A stretch of 64,000 bases of DNA from Monarcha castaneiventris obscurior (lineage: Eukaryota; Chordata; Aves; Passeriformes; Monarchidae). How positions within the stretch are numbered: the stretch's first letter is position 1; each line of letters starts with the position of its first letter. Both the position numbers and the translations under genes were made by a program. The notes below the pieces were generated by a model. The model saw only the letters and a list, made by a program, of their open reading frames with translations, was not told the origin of the DNA and ran no database searches. The stretch covers positions 2,046,001-2,110,000 of the forward strand of contig JAMPIT010000350.1 of the NCBI GenBank assembly GCA_026261815.1, read 5' to 3'. Below are positions 25,901-40,027 of this stretch, piece by piece.

Positions 25901-28900
25901 AACAGGGATTGGACTAACACAAAATAAATGCACTGATGACTTAAACTCAGTGGACCAAAGGCAACTCTACAAAATTCTTAGCCAGCCAGCTGAAAATCAG
26001 AATACACCTGCAGGAAAATCAGGCTATAACTGAAAAGCTAGATATCCCTGTTGAAAACAGGTTACTCAATTGTCTATTTGCCTAGTATAGCAATTACCCT
26101 AACCTACTAGAGGAATAATAATCTTCTTACATACAAAAGAAATATCACTAGCCTCATGGAAGCTCTACCCGTTTATCCAAAATCTGAATTTCAGCCTATG
26201 GCTCTCAGGTTGACTTCAGCTGGGGGATGGGTGCCAAGACTCTGGTAAAAGGTTAGAGACTATCTGAACACATCCCGATGTTCTGTGAGGCTATCCAGTT
26301 CTAACGACCAGTTCCTGACCCTAACATTCATTTGACCATAACATCATTTATTTCCTTAATTCAGCTGCTTTCTAAAGTTCCTACCCTTATCACAGAAAAT
26401 CACTTGTTATCACTTGACTTCTCCTAAGTCTGATGATTACAAGCGCAATAAAGACTATCTGCAAAGCAGCTATCAAGAAGCTCTCCAGCTTTATGTCTTG
26501 CTACAGCTCAGGAACACTCATTCCCTACACAACCAGATGCAACCTGCATATCACAGCCTTCCTGGGGTATGGATCCATCAACCTGGTGGCTGGTTGAATG
26601 CATGCCACAGTTCACCCCAAAAACAAAGCACACCACTCCAATTAAAATCACCTCAAAGTAGCACTTTTTACTGGAATTGAAGCAAACTAGTAACCCAACT
26701 ATACCCACACATAAGAACTGAAAAGTGCTAGAAAAACAAAAGTAGCCCAGCATTCTTAAAGGGTTGTAATTTAAGCCAGCTTTAAGCTAAACCTGCACGC
26801 TACTACTGCAGTCTCAATTTGGGCATAGTGAATGATTTATACTGCGTATGGAGAGACTCCTACCTATGTGAATAGAACTCCATGTTAGAGAAAAAGCAGT
26901 TGCAGGGCCCTTCTAGGTCACTAGATAAAAAAACTCTTACCACAGGCAACCACGTAAGCTGTTTTGGTTTGTGGTTTCTTTCCTCCTTTCCTGAGGGGTA
27001 TCTAGTCATCAGCCTTAGCATTTTACGTTCAGATATGCCTTGGATATACGGTAGCTCTGATTTACTGTTAATTTTTACATCTCTAACGAAAGTTTTAACA
27101 CTTTTGAAGGTCTGCCTAGTTACCAGGTCCAGTCTCATTGCTATGCTATCATGTAGCCCAGCTGTTTCTGCCAACCACACACAGAAACAGACAAAAGTGA
27201 CTTTCCTGCTGGAATCCGTACCAGCCAGATCAGTACACCACACCAAAAATTTCTGTGCAAGAACACTACAGATATGCCTGAACAGATCAAGGCTGGTGCC
27301 ACAGCTCTGAACTTCAGCAGAGAGATCCTTTCAGCAGACAGGGTAGTCACGACAAGCCGATGGCCATAGACGGAAATGCTCTACCCTGACAGCAACTACC
27401 ATGTAGAACACTTCAACATGAATGTGCTAACTGACAACACAGCAAGCAGTGACAGGCTGAATATTAAAACAGGGCAGACTGAATTTTACAACATGTGTAT
27501 CTACTGGTCACACTGAGTAGTGTATCTGAAACAAGCAAGGCTTTAAGCAAGCCTCAGATTACTACATTAATGCCACAACGACTCAACCATTTCACCTGCC
27601 ACTTTCACACACAAATCATGCTAATGAGTTCAAAAGGAATACTTGCATATTTTGGGTTAAACTCAGGTGCAAGTATTCACACCTCCAAAGTAAAACAAGG
27701 GTCTTAAATTACTATACAAGCTAATTAAAGAGTCTGAATAATATTTAACAGAAACCCATCAACGTATTTATATTGCTGGTGTTTCAGAACACAAGTAAGA
27801 GATTTCAGGAAAAGGATACTAAGTTTAGGTTCACAAATCTAATTTATCTATTTGCCTGAGTACCATCATTACAAAAGCCTGGTATATCTCATTACTTCAG
27901 TCTGACGCTACTGGAGACACTACTCCAGAATTTATTTTCCAGTAGGTTTGGAGCTGCTTCAAATTTAATTCTTTCCCCTCATTTTGAAAGAAGTTGTATG
28001 GATTGAAGAAACTAGCTTACGAAAGGTACGAAAGGTAATTATGTAACACTCAAAATGTGTTTGTCACGCAGATTTCAGAGAATTCAACAAAAAAAGCATA
28101 TGCAAAGACCTGTAATCCAGCAGAGAGAGCAACTAAGAACAGTACTCTAAGAACAGTACTCTAAAAGAGCAAGATCTACTTAGTGAAATATTTTGAAGCA
28201 AGTCAGTAAATTTTGGTTTTATTCACAAGAGTAACTTTACAATCAACTAAAGCTTATCAGAAACATGTAAACTTTGATATCTTCTGAGCATCTTAACTGA
28301 ACTGCAGCCGCAACTGTTACATGTGAATGCTGACATCTGTTTTCCAGCTGATGCTTCCAGGAATATTTGAATAATTTTACTTAACACAGCCTCTTCCTTG
28401 AGTCTTCCTACTCAATGAATGCTAAGAAATGCTTCCTTGCATGCACGAACAGAATCAAAATTCAGAGTCAACCTCAAACTTAATTCTGTGAAGGGGTATC
28501 CAAATCAAGCACCAGTAATTCCCAAGATTACTCATCAAAGAATGAGAAGCACTTGGCACAGGAATTCATGGCAAATCAAAATCATAATGTTGACCAATGC
28601 TGTTTTAGGGCAGCCATACTGACATGTATCTCCCCCTTATCCACACATTTTCAATGTATTTCATGGCTGTTCAATCTTGGAAACACACTGATCAGCAAGA
28701 ACATAGCAGCGCTTCTAGCCTTAAAAGCCATTATGTGTAATGTGGTAGACAGCAAATTTTATCTCTCTACTACTCAAGCAGCAAGATGCTGCTTAAGGAT
28801 GTCCTTTATTATAAATGCAATAGAAAGGTGAAACAAGACAAAGAAACAAAGGACCCACAATAAATACTTATCTATTACTTATATCCAAATGTCTACCTAT

Positions 28901-29479
28901 TTCCAGAAAATAGGCAATGCTAGACCACAGCAACAGACTAGAGAGATGGCTAAGTGGAAGGGAGTACAGAAACAGTAGAGAAACACTGTGCTAAAGATAT
29001 GAAAACAGGAAAAGGACAAGTAAAATCCTGAGAAATAAATAGAAAGTGGCATTAATACAGCATGGAAAGAGGTAAAATTGTCATTTGATGGGTCATAACT
29101 TTAAAAATGTAACACTTAACAGGAAAAACAAATACTGAATGGCTAGATCAGAAACAGACCTGGGAACAGTAAATTTATTTAGATGTCAGGCCTGGGCAAT
29201 AGAACACAGGCCATCGGTGTCAGCGGGTCACAGCACACATTTCAAAAACATGCCTTACTCTTGCTCCACAGGGAGCAATGAAGATTAATTGAGAATTCAA
29301 ATCTATGAAGTCTCTAGGTTTTGCTGGCATTTCAAGAAAACCCAGTATACACAAATAGCACACAATCTTTCAAATTTGTCAAGTTAAAGAAATCGGGTGT
29401 ACAGCCAATCATACATAAACCAAGCAAATGTGAACAAACAACTAGAGACAGGAAAGAATAGAAATCTCAAGAGCAAGAA

Positions 29480-30000
29480 TGTTCCAGTGTTTGATTATCT
29501 TACCTATTCACAACTTCCATTGTTGCTACTTATGCCCATTACCTGCCATTCTATCAACGGGCATCTCTGAGAAGAGCTTGGCTTTGTCTTCTCCATACTT
29601 TCTCACTAATGAGCGCAAGACAGCAGTAACCTGCTCCTTCAGCTTTCTCTTTAGGCTGAACACACCCCTCTCTCTCAGATTTTCCTTCTTTGTCATGTGT
29701 TCCAACCCTCTGAGCTGACGGCCTTACGCTGCACTTACTCCAGAATATCTGTATCTTCATTAGGACGGAGTCTAATCAAAACCAGACCAAACACTGTAGA
29801 TGTGTTCTCAATATCAAACAGTGGGGAACAACATCTCTCCTTAAACTGCTGGCTACAGTCTTGCTTAATTCTGTCCAGTATGCTGTTTACATTCATCCTG
29901 CTCGGGTGCACTACTCAGGTTTAACTTGCTGTTCACCAGGACTAGCCAAAGCTGTCTTCTATCCTCTCAGTGCCCAGATCGTACTATTTCCAAACATTCT
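29480..30000 (-). mobile_element. Diverged CR1 LINE fragment
   Basis: The order TTCCAGTGTTTGATTATCTT, AGCTTTCTCTTTAGGCTGAAC, TTCCAACCCTCTGAGCTG, CCAGTATGCTGTT and TTCACCAGGACTAG matches the reverse complement of a CR1 3' region. It is heavily mutated. Confidence 0.7.
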
Positions 30001-32439
30001 GGAAATGAAGACACTTTTTAACTATCAACATGGACTTTTAATATTATTCTTCATTAGTGCTTCTTCTTTAATTGGTTGGGTTTAATTTTTAACTAGCATT
30101 CAGTCTACACTCACGTATGCACAACCCATGAACAAGTAGCTCTGCATGGATAACTAGTATCCACCATGCCTAATGGCACACCATTTCTCAGTGCCTGATT
30201 GCACAAATCTATTTAACTAATGCTTCTAAAATACTTTATTTTTGCATAGGCTTAGAAAGAGGAAAAAATGCCATGCCATAGTTTGCAAATGAACAAGTCT
30301 GCAGACAAACCATTTTCTTTGCCTTTAGCATAACTAACTAGCATCAGCTAACAGCCTCAACCAGATTTTTCATCCCTGAGAAATAATCAAGTATTGGCTA
30401 AAAATCTAGTATTTTGGGCCTGGTATGGACAAGCTTCTTCAACACAATTTACTTGCAGTGATTAGTACTCAATGCATGTAGTAATTCAGAACAAAGAAAA
30501 CTGAATTCAAAAGAGCAAGTAATGTTATGCTATATGTAGGAGGGAAACCCATGTAGACTACAACCTAGTAAACATACAATGAAGCTACAGTAAAACAAAG
30601 GAAAGAAAAACTTATCACCACAAACAAAATGAGATCGAAAAGGAAGTAGGAGAAAATAAAAAGAAAAAACAGCCACAAAATAGTTGAAGTTCTATATGAG
30701 GTAAGGTTGACAGGAAACGGGATCCAAGGCAAGAATAGATACGGTCAGCAAGGCAAGTATGATAGGTTTTCACAGCTGCACTGGCTGGCTGGCTGCAAGT
30801 TACATTATGCAATCAAGACTCCAGGTTACCAAACTGTTTTTAAAATGTAAAAGATAGTCTTATTTTTAAATAAGATGCATATTGTATTTGCTAAGACCAC
30901 AGTTCCACAACTACAAACCACATCCAGTCTTGGAAAGGACTACTGTGGTTTTGAATTCCTATTCCTTTACTCCTTTCTCCCTAGCTGTTTAAGGATTTTA
31001 ACAGCCAGTCCATCATGGGAGCTAACATGGTAGAAAGCTGAAACACAAAAGAACACAAGAGCAAATACTCTACACCTACATAGCTCCTCACCCCCAAATT
31101 TCATTGTGATGGTTCATGGACCTAAACTGACTCCCAAAATTAAAAACATAAAGCAATCAAAAAAGCCAGACAAGGCTGGTGTTGGTACAGACAGGAAAGG
31201 ACAATGACAAGCCTAAGTTAGTCTGGTTTAAATGGTCATACAACCGAGGATATATACCTTAAATTTAAACCCATGAAAAATATACAAGGTGGTATTTGTT
31301 TTAAAGGTAGTATTTTGTCCTTTGAGACCAAGTCTGCGATTGGAAGTATATTCTGAGCCTTAAAAAAAGATTTTATTAGCTTTCCTAGTAGGGAGTTTTT
31401 CAAATCCTCTATAAACTTTTGCCTAAAAAGAAGAAAGTGATGCCTCAGTAAGTTATTCCAACTCCTAGTTATTGTACCTGCTGAAAGGCTACACACTGTT
31501 TCCTGTCTGACTTTGTACTGCTTAGGCAATAACTGACACTCAGAAATTCAGCCTTTAACACTGGGGATGGAAAGGGACATGGAGGAAGCACACCCAATTA
31601 CCTACTGTGTTATTGGATGCCAGTCCCTCCTAGATCAGGATGAAGTCACACCCCAGTCTATTCTCTTTTAACTGAGGAATAGCCTGAGTTTATGAAGTCT
31701 GTTAATAGAAAGCATGTTTTCTTAAGTAATTCTTGTGTAACTTCTGCAAACTTTATGGTTCTTTTAAATTACTAAAAAAAGCTGAATTTAGTTCATATCA
31801 TTACAGTACTATAAACAATTTTACTCAGACCATCTCAGTACTTCTATTTGTTAATTCTTCGGATAGAAATATACAAAACGATGGTCAAACACAGTGACAA
31901 TGCCAAATTTCCAATTTTTGCTTCTGGTAAAAAGCAAATCACCTTTGCTGTGCTCTCCGTTTTCCGTCATTTTTAAACTGCGATTTTTTTTTTTTTTTTA
32001 ATTATGTGGAGTACAAAGGACTTCCTACCAGGCCTCTCTAGATACTACTTGGCTTCTTTAATGATGCATCACCTACCAGAATAAAACATCATTTCCTGAA
32101 TGAACATTTTTTCAAAAAACATAACCACCCTCACAAGCAAAACTACAACAACTACTACTAATTATTATAATAAACAAAACCCCAAACATGTACACATATG
32201 CAAACACTAGTTATAAATTCAAAAGATGTCTGGTAAATTCTGCCACCTTAATAAAAATTCTTAAACATTTATAGGTCGGTATATTAACAATCAATTGTTG
32301 CTCAAACAAAATGATGACATTATTCCAGGTGTAACAGAACCCTAGGTCTTCTTCCCCTTTCCACATAAACAAAAAAAAGCAAAAAAGACACCAATACCAC
32401 ACCCACAGATCACAACTGTTATCACAGACTCCCAGGAGC

Positions 32440-32580
32440 CAAAGCTGTAGACCACATCATGCTAGCCACTGTGCAAACACCGAGTACGACTGTTCAAAGA
32501 GCAAACAATCTAAACATAAGGGGCAACAGATGGAGAGAGCCAAAAATGAGAATACAAGGAAACAGCACCACCATAAACAA
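32440..32580. repeat. SINE-like ancient amniote repeat fragment
   Basis: GCTAGCCACTGTGCAAACACC, AGAGCAAACAATCTAAACATAAG and CAACAGATGG resemble a repeat I remember from reptile genomes (TGTACAAACAC then GCTTACAATCTAAGTATAAG). The family name is uncertain. Confidence 0.35.
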
Positions 32581-34054
32581 TGGTTACAATTAGTTCTTGT
32601 TCTAAGGATGGTGTGTTTGAGTCCCAGGGTGACAGGAAAAGTGGTGGTTTGGTTTGTTTTCAGTAGGCTTTACTTCCTAAAGCCAGCTTCTTTTGCATTA
32701 ATAGGTTGCAACTGGCTTGCTTGTAAGGGTGCACATGCAGAACTTCTCCAAGCATGAGGAGCATCACAGGAGAATGAACAAACTGTTTAACTGCCCATGA
32801 TGTCACTTCCTAAACAGCACTTATTATCTCATTAACAACAAAAGAGATAGTATCCTTCACAGTTAAATCCCAACATTAGGTTGAAGGTAAGTAAAACCTT
32901 TTGGGTCTACAGCCATAAAATACAAGATGCAAAAAGACTAGACAGTCAAAAGAAGAGTCCAGGAAAGCACTCTGGTATAGGATTTTGAATCCATATCAAC
33001 AGAGCAGGATCATTTCTTAGCACATCTGTTAAGAAAAGTTGCTACCACACGATACAGAGATGTACTCGTGTGCTTTATTAACACAAATAAATAACAAACA
33101 CTTAATTGCTGGTTAACACTTAAGACACCACTTACTATGTGGGAGAAATAGTCTGTTAGAAGAGTGTGAGCTATGTCTAAAACCAGGGCTAGATTATGGG
33201 CCTGAACCAAAGACCTCATGACAATGCTGTCTACAAGCAGCAGCAGAGTTTTCCCTTGCAATAGTAGCCTCAGCTAAAGGCCAGACATCCACAAAGAGAA
33301 ATCACAAGCACACACAGAGATTCAGTTTAGAGGGCAGCAAGTCTGGAAGAGAGAGTCTTGAAGGTCATCCATACAGGGATGATAGCTAAGTTTGTTAATG
33401 AGATGAACAACATGACTTTTAGAGAAATTTGATGTAGTGCTAGGAGTAAATACCAAGCTAGAAAGATCTTGCACACATCTAAGGAAAGGGACCCAAAAAA
33501 GAAGTAAGGTTTTCACCAAGGTTACTTTCAAGGAGAGGGAAAAACAAAAAGCAAAAGAAAAAAAAGCACAGTTGCATTATGAGTTAACGTAAATGAATTA
33601 AGTTTTTTTAATGTTCAGTATGGTTGCACTGCACAGAAGAGCCTAAAGAAACATAAGATGCCAATTCACTTCCAACGAAAGTCTGCAGGAGGAAAAGAAA
33701 GACATCCATGTTTCTTGGACTGACTATGAGCTGTAAGCAGCCCCTAATTAGTAATATTTGGCATAACCCACACAATTCTATGTGCATGATTTTCTATTTT
33801 CTTCCAATGCCACCTTTCACAGCAAAACATTAGAGACAACTATATGTAGAAACCAACACAAACTCTTCCACAATGCCACTGATCTCTCCTAATGATCTGG
33901 CCCAGCAAAAGTTACATCCGTAGCTCTGATCAGTTGTCCCACCAGTGAACAGCATGTACCCAAGCATACATCACTACTCTGTACAAACTATTCCATGGGG
34001 GAACAGTGAACGGAGATGACATCCTGCTTAGCATGTGTTGGGAGTGAAACTGAT

Positions 34055-34150
34055 GAGCAGGGACTGTGCCTCAACAGACTTCTGTACAGCACCAGGTAGA
34101 GATGTATGTACAGAAACTCTACAGATGTAGGTATTACGGCCTTTGGAAGC
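34055..34150. repeat. SINE-like ancient amniote repeat tail
   Basis: GAGCAGGGACTGTGCCT followed by CTTCTGTACAGCACC resembles the tail of an old SINE or LINE2-like repeat found across amniotes. Only a short match supports it. Confidence 0.3.
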
Positions 34151-35092
34151 TACAGTGATGCTAACTGAAGGATTCTGATAGTCTTGGAAGGGTTAAAGAA
34201 GCTGTACAATAAAGTTCATAAGCCTTTTCAATAAAGAAGGAACATATTACACATCACATTTTTTAAAGACCCAAACCCATCGTTTTGCACAACAGCAAAC
34301 ACCATTAAGTAGTCTCATCTCAGACTAACTTAATAAAAGCAAACAAGCCCATCAAAATCTTGTTGTGCTACTGACACTCATTATGGCTGGCTAGAGCACT
34401 GATAACCCCTGGGTGTTTCAAACCAGTACTGCCACTATGCTGTTCAGATCACTGAACACTTGCTTCTGCACCCCACCTCTGTGATTAATCCCTGTTACCC
34501 TCATCAGACTATTCTCTAATGGCTGATGGTGAGAAAGGGACAGAGAGAGAAGTTATGATGAAGTTAATTCCAAAAAATTTAGGAAGCATGGACAAAAATT
34601 AGGCACTTAAGCATTAAATGCTCTCTCAACCAAGAGCAATTTGAAAAATGTTGGTGGCAATCTTGTCACTGAAAACTGTCATTTGAACACAAAAATTAAC
34701 AACCTCTGTAGATTTTACTTATGTTGGACTAATAAAATCTGTATTACAGCCATTGATTGAAATAACTTTGTTCTGATAGCAAACTGGAGCAAGAAAACAA
34801 CTTTTATTATTGACATGTCCAGTCCATGAGATACTTCAGGTGAAGGCACGAGAAACCCTCAGTTGGACCCTGTCCATAAAGGACAGTCATCGATCACATC
34901 TATTGCAACTGCTGATGTTCTCATACATACATATAATCAAACTCTTCGTGTGTGTGAGTCTGTGGGTCCTGCTGAACTCTAGTGATACTGAGTTTCATAG
35001 AATAAATATAAAACTGATAACTTCTGGAAGTTCATGGAAAGGAAAAGCTTAAAACTGCCAAAACCATTTATGTATAAATAAATGGCATTGAA

Positions 35093-35740
35093 ATCATAGA
35101 CTCATTTAGACTGGAAAAGACACTTAAGATCAAGTCCAACCATTAACCCAGCACAGCCAAGTTCACCAGCAAGCCATGTTCCTGACTGCCATATCTACAA
35201 GTCTTTTCAATACCTCCAGGGATGGTGACACAACCACTACCCTGGGCAGCCTGTTCCAGTGCTTGACAACCCTTTCTGTGAAGAATTTTCCCTTAATATC
35301 CAATCTAAACCTGCCCTGGTGCAACTTGAAGCCACTTCCTCTTGTCCTATCACTTGTTACCTGGGAGAAGAGACTGACCCCACCTGGCTGCAGCCTCCTT
35401 TCAGGCAGTTCTAGAGAGTGATAAGGTTCCCCCTGAGCCTCCTTTTCTCCAGGCTAAACACCCCCAGCTCCCTCAGCTGCCCCTCACAGGACTTGTGCTC
35501 CAGACCCTTCCCCAGCTCCGTTGCCCTTCTCTGGGCACGCTCCAGCCCCTCAATGTCTTTCTTGCAGTGAGGGGCCCAGAACTGAGCACAGGATTGGAGG
35601 TGTGGCCTCAGCAGTGCCGAGTACAGGGGGACGGTCACTGCCCTGCTCCTGCTGGCCACACCACTGCTGATCCAGGCCAGGATGCCACTGGCTTTCTTAG
35701 GCCAATGGGCAAATGCTGGATCATCTTCAACCAAGCCAAC
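35093..35740 (-). mobile_element. CR1 LINE 3' fragment
   Basis: The left end is ATCATAGACTCATTTAGACTGG, followed by TCCAACCATTAACCCAGCAC and TGGGCAGCCTGTTCCAGTG, and later TCAGCAGTGCCGAGTACAGGGGGACGG. This is a well-preserved minus-strand CR1 3' region. A minus-strand open frame (35734-35411) is remnant CR1 coding sequence, not a host gene. Confidence 0.95.
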
Positions 35741-35889
35741 CAGAGCAGCAAAGAATGCTGCTTAACCATCTGAGTAGGGGCTAAGGGATGGAAATTCCCC
35801 TAACAGCAAAGACACAAAGCTTTTTCATGCATTAGAAACCACAGAAACATCTGAGAACAGTCACACATGAACCAGCACCTCTCTCCCAA

Positions 35890-36010
35890 AACAGGCTGCA
35901 GGATGAATAGTCCCAATGAAGTGCATTTACACCAATGCACACAGCACGGGCAACAAACAGGAGGAGCTGGAATCCACTGTGCAGCTGGCAAACTATGATA
36001 TAAAAACCAG
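35890..36010 (+). mobile_element. CR1 endonuclease-region scrap
   Basis: The plus strand encodes KCIYTNAHSTGNKQEELES at 35919, the recognisable start region of the CR1 ORF2 endonuclease. It lies in the opposite direction to the CR1 at 35093-35740 and degenerates after about 40 codons. Confidence 0.75.
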
Positions 36011-39000
36011 TATAGTGAAAGTGCTAACTGAAGAGGCCATTACATGCAACTGCATTCCAGAAATCTCACACTTCTTCCTTCTACCTAAAATTTCTCTAAG
36101 AAGCACAAACCACTATCTGACAAACTTACAAATCTTGGTCCAAAACAAAGAACGTAAATAGTAGCATCTAAATCGAGTAGGTCGTTCAAACAGCACGTTG
36201 GCATCTACTGCCAGCCATATCTGTCAGCAGCACATAGGGCAGGCTATAAATATGGAAGACAAGCTAAGTTTCCTCTGAACTCTAACGTGTAAGCAACCCG
36301 GTTAACCACACAGAGCATTCAACTACTAAGATTAAATCACTGAAACAAAGTTAAGAAGAAGTTGAGAACACTTTCAGCTGTAGAGCTAAACACTATTTCA
36401 AAGGACACAAAACTCCAGTGCAACATATGGGGGTTTTAAGACTCTCATGAGGCAAGTATTACCTCAAACTTCTCAGAGAGGACTCCTGAGTGGTCTTTTG
36501 AACTTCAAATTTCAATCCCTTTCCACAGATCAGTTGAGTTCACTGTTATTTGTGACAGAAAAAATAAACTGTTCTCCATTAATAGTGAATCTTCCATTAG
36601 TAACAATTCTTGATACAAGCTCTTAACAGAATTCCCCATACTGCTTTTGTTGCAGAGTATATCAATTGAGTGCAAACTCAAACACTGTGGCAGAACTTCA
36701 GTAATTCTGTACTTAGTCCTCAAAACCAGAATGAAAACTTCTTGAACAACACAAGACAATTCCTGATGCTGCAGGACCAAAAAAACCAAAACCCAAACCA
36801 AACAACTCCAGCAAAAATCTGAAAGATGTACCAGTTTCGTACCACATCCCTCCGTATACCTGAACAAGCTCTACAGAAGACAAAGAAACTTGCTTTCACT
36901 TTTTCACTGCCACTTTGACATTCTTGGTGATGATGCAAATCCCTCTTAGCATGTTATTACAGGGTAAGCAACAGTAGAATGCAATCATATATTTGAGGTC
37001 AAAGAGGATTAATAACAACAATATAAAGCCAATTTAGTAGATAATAAAGTGAATTTATTGGTCTAATTAAGACGGTCTTCTATTAAAACAAGTTACTTAG
37101 TTTAACCACCTAACAACGTGGCTGAGGAGTTTGGCTCCTGGAGATGACCTTGCAGCACTGAGCACCAAATACATTCCCTCCCAGAGCAGCATGGTCCCAT
37201 CACATGCCATAAGAGAGCTGTACTACCATCATCACAGCTGGAGGAGGACAATGTCCCACCTACCAGGATGCTTTTTGATGTTTTTTTTTACTGAGCCTTA
37301 GTAAGGTTTACTGAATCTTAGCTATACGGCTGCTCTTGGCAGCATTCTTATCTTTTCATAAGCAGCCACACAAAGCTGCAATAGTTTTTGTCAAACCAGC
37401 TCCAGTCCACAACAGTCCCCATCCTTCCAAAGCATTATTTGTGTGGATTGCTCCTAGAAGTAACTTTTTTTGACATGAAGGATCAGAAAAAACAGAACAG
37501 CTGTTAGACTGAAATGCATAATGAATCAGAAATAAAATTAGACGGTAGCCTTACATCCAAAACACGGTCAGAGTTTAAAAATTACAATTAAAATTTTTAA
37601 ACTGCAGTAGCAAGTCAAGGTTTAGAACAGACCACTTTATTGATGACAACATGCCATGCAAACTCTTAAAAGTCTTTGGTACGGTTCATAATTTTAGACG
37701 CTCAGAATAAATCCAGATGTGATTCCTCCCTCCTAAGCAGTGAGGTTTTGCAGCGAACCACTCATTCTTTGTATACACAAGCCACCAAAAGTGACAAAGA
37801 AAGTTGCAAGCCTTGCTGATCTGGAGAATCTACCACGTAAACCAGCAAGGGACAGAAATAAAGGAAAAAAACCAATTAAGATACGAGTGGTGGGGAAGAC
37901 TGCAACACCTGAATCCGGGCTGCACCCAGGCGAGGGACCCAGAGCGCAAGGCAGGCGCTGCCTTTTTGTTTTGTTCTCGGGCTGCACGTTCCCAGCGGAG
38001 CCGCCGCGCTGCCCGCCGGCGCCTCTGGCGGCACAGCCCGCGCACCGCGCCCGGGCCCTCCGCGGCCGCTCCCGAGCCTCTCCCGGGCGCCCACAGCCCG
38101 CCTTGCTCCTCCGCTGCGCTGCTTGGCGATTTCGGAATCCCCCACGCAGCTAAAAAACAGCCCCATTAATAACAAGGGCAGAAACCAGAGTCAAGTTACA
38201 TCCCCGTCCTACCCACAGGGATTGGCAACCAGCCTCTCCTTAGCCAACCTAACACCCAACACAGATCAAAATCTGCTCTGAAAATCCCACACAGACAGAA
38301 CACCACAAATGCTCGCTATTGAGAACCTATGGGTTTCCCCAGTGTCCTCCAGCCTTTTGGGGAAGGGGCAAAGCGGATGGCTCAGCAGCTCAGCCAAGGA
38401 ACCCAACAAAACCACCCCAACAAATCTGCGGGTGTAGAGAACCAGTCCGAATGCACAAAAGAGACGCTTCTCCATCGCAAACTGCTGGGTGATTTTAAAC
38501 CTCCCGTGCCTTTTCTTAGCTTCGAGATGACACGCAGGTCACGCGATGGGGGGGAAAAATTCAAGATGGCCGAAGGTGTCTTGTCACGGATTTTCATACA
38601 CGCTCCAGAACTCTAGAGGGCACCCGAAATATGCCCTCCTCCTCCTCCCTCCGGAGCCGGGTAACGCGAGCAGCAGCAGCAGCCCGTCGTCTGCCTGCCG
38701 GAGTTGGTATTGCAGGAGCGATGTCTGCAGCAGCAGCGCCCACCCCGAGGAGGAGCCGCCTCACAGCCATTACTGGGGCTTCGCCCCAGGGCAGCAGCTG
38801 CCGGACCCAGGCATTTCCCCACCCAGCCCTGGAGGGACCTCATTCCACCCCTGCCCCTGGAGAATATGGGGCAGGGGCAATGGTTCAAGCCCTCCTTAAG
38901 CAGGTCTAGCAGAGGCAGAAACAGATACACAAATAGCACTCACAATGGAGCTCCCTCTCCTTGTTGGTCTCTGCCAAGGCTGCACCAAACTGGGCTGGAG

Positions 39001-39131
39001 CCTAAGGGAAAGACACGGGGTTAACACGGGGCAGCGAGGATCAGGGAGCGCCCCCAAGGAGCGTTTCCTTCGCCTGGCCAGGGCAGGTACTGCCTCCATC
39101 ACTCACCACTTCCCTTTAATCCCAACCTTTC

Positions 39132-39167
39132 AAATAAATAAATAAATAAATAAACAAATAAATAAAT
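39132..39167. repeat. (AAAT)n microsatellite
   Basis: About nine AAAT units with one C interruption, sitting inside the CpG island. Confidence 0.95.
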
Positions 39168-39592
39168 TCACTGCCCTCCCCGGGGGCGGTGGGGTACTCC
39201 TCACGGCACACCCACGCCGCTTGTCCCCGCTGAAGGAAGGAGGGACAAGGAGCCCTCCCCGGGCGCCGCCGCACCGGGGCTTCTACGCGCGAGTGCGGGG
39301 GACAGAGGTAGCGGCGGCACCCACGGCGGGGAGCAGCGAGTGTTCCCTGCCAACTTGCCGTATCAGCCCTGAACCGGCGCCCGGGGGGCCGCGGGGCCCT
39401 CAGCGGCAGCGCCCCGGCAGCGGGCGAGCGCCGGTGCCCCCCGCCCGGTCGCGCGGCAGTTGCCCCCGGTCTCGGGTTTGCCCCCCTGCAGTCGGCCAGC
39501 AGCACTGCCGCCTCCTGTCCGCCATTAGAGGGACCCAGCCGAACAATACGGGAGGGGAGCAGCAGCGGCGGCGGCAGGAGCCGCGGAGCGCC

Positions 39593-39653
39593 GGGCAGGG
39601 GAGGGGAGGGAGGCACCCGCGGGGGGGGCGGCGAGGGCGGTGGGTGGGGGAGG
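39593..39653 (+). other. G-quadruplex-prone G-run cluster
   Basis: At least eight runs of three or more G occur within 61 nt, including an eight-G run at 39621-39628. This is enough for several alternative quadruplexes on the plus strand, which is the template strand for ZMYM2. Confidence 0.6.
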
Positions 39654-40027
39654 CACCGGGGCAGAACAACAGCCGAGGGCCTGGCGGCGAAGGGAGGGAG
39701 AGAGTTAAAATAGGAGGCGCTAGAGCAGACCCGGCCCTTCCCCCAAATGCCCCTGCCCCCCCCCTCGGGGCTGCCCCCGGGCGCCCCCCATTTGCCCCCG
39801 CCGCCCCCCGCCGCGGCGCGATGGCTATCCGCGGGACTGTCCCCGGTGCCGCCCGTGCCCCCACTGGCAGAGGTGGCGGCGCGGCGGCGGCACCGCGGGG
39901 TACTTCGCCCGGGTAGCTGGGAGGCACGGCGGCTGCTCTCCCATCCCCGCCCTGGGGGCAGCTGAGCGCCGCCAGCCCCCCGCCAGCCCGCCCCGGTGAG
40001 GCGCAGCGCCCCGCGCCCCCGCCTTAC

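Larger units (their letters stand above)
19198..40027 (-). other. ZMYM2: ZMYM2 5' intron(s) between CpG-island promoter and ATG exon
   Basis: This is about 21 kb of sequence between the acceptor before the ATG exon and the promoter island. Mammalian ZMYM2 also has non-coding 5' exons, and one could be hidden here that I cannot identify. Contents: a solo LTR (22036-22492), an A/C-only tract (22847-23015), an ancient CR1 (about 23700-25900), old CR1 (29480-30000), SINE-like scraps (32440-32580, 34055-34150) and CR1 pieces (35093-35740, 35890-36010). The rest (19200-22030, 26000-29470, 30000-32430, 36010-37890) is AT-rich with nothing I recognise. Confidence 0.7.

Noticed and set aside
26860..27310. 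Overlapping frames of 128 and 142 codons on opposite strands
   Set aside because: No recognisable domain, splice signals or retroelement motif; mirrored open frames suggest chance.
28133..28160. Two tandem copies of CTAAGAACAGTACT
   Set aside because: It is a minor 14-bp tandem duplication with no wider structure.
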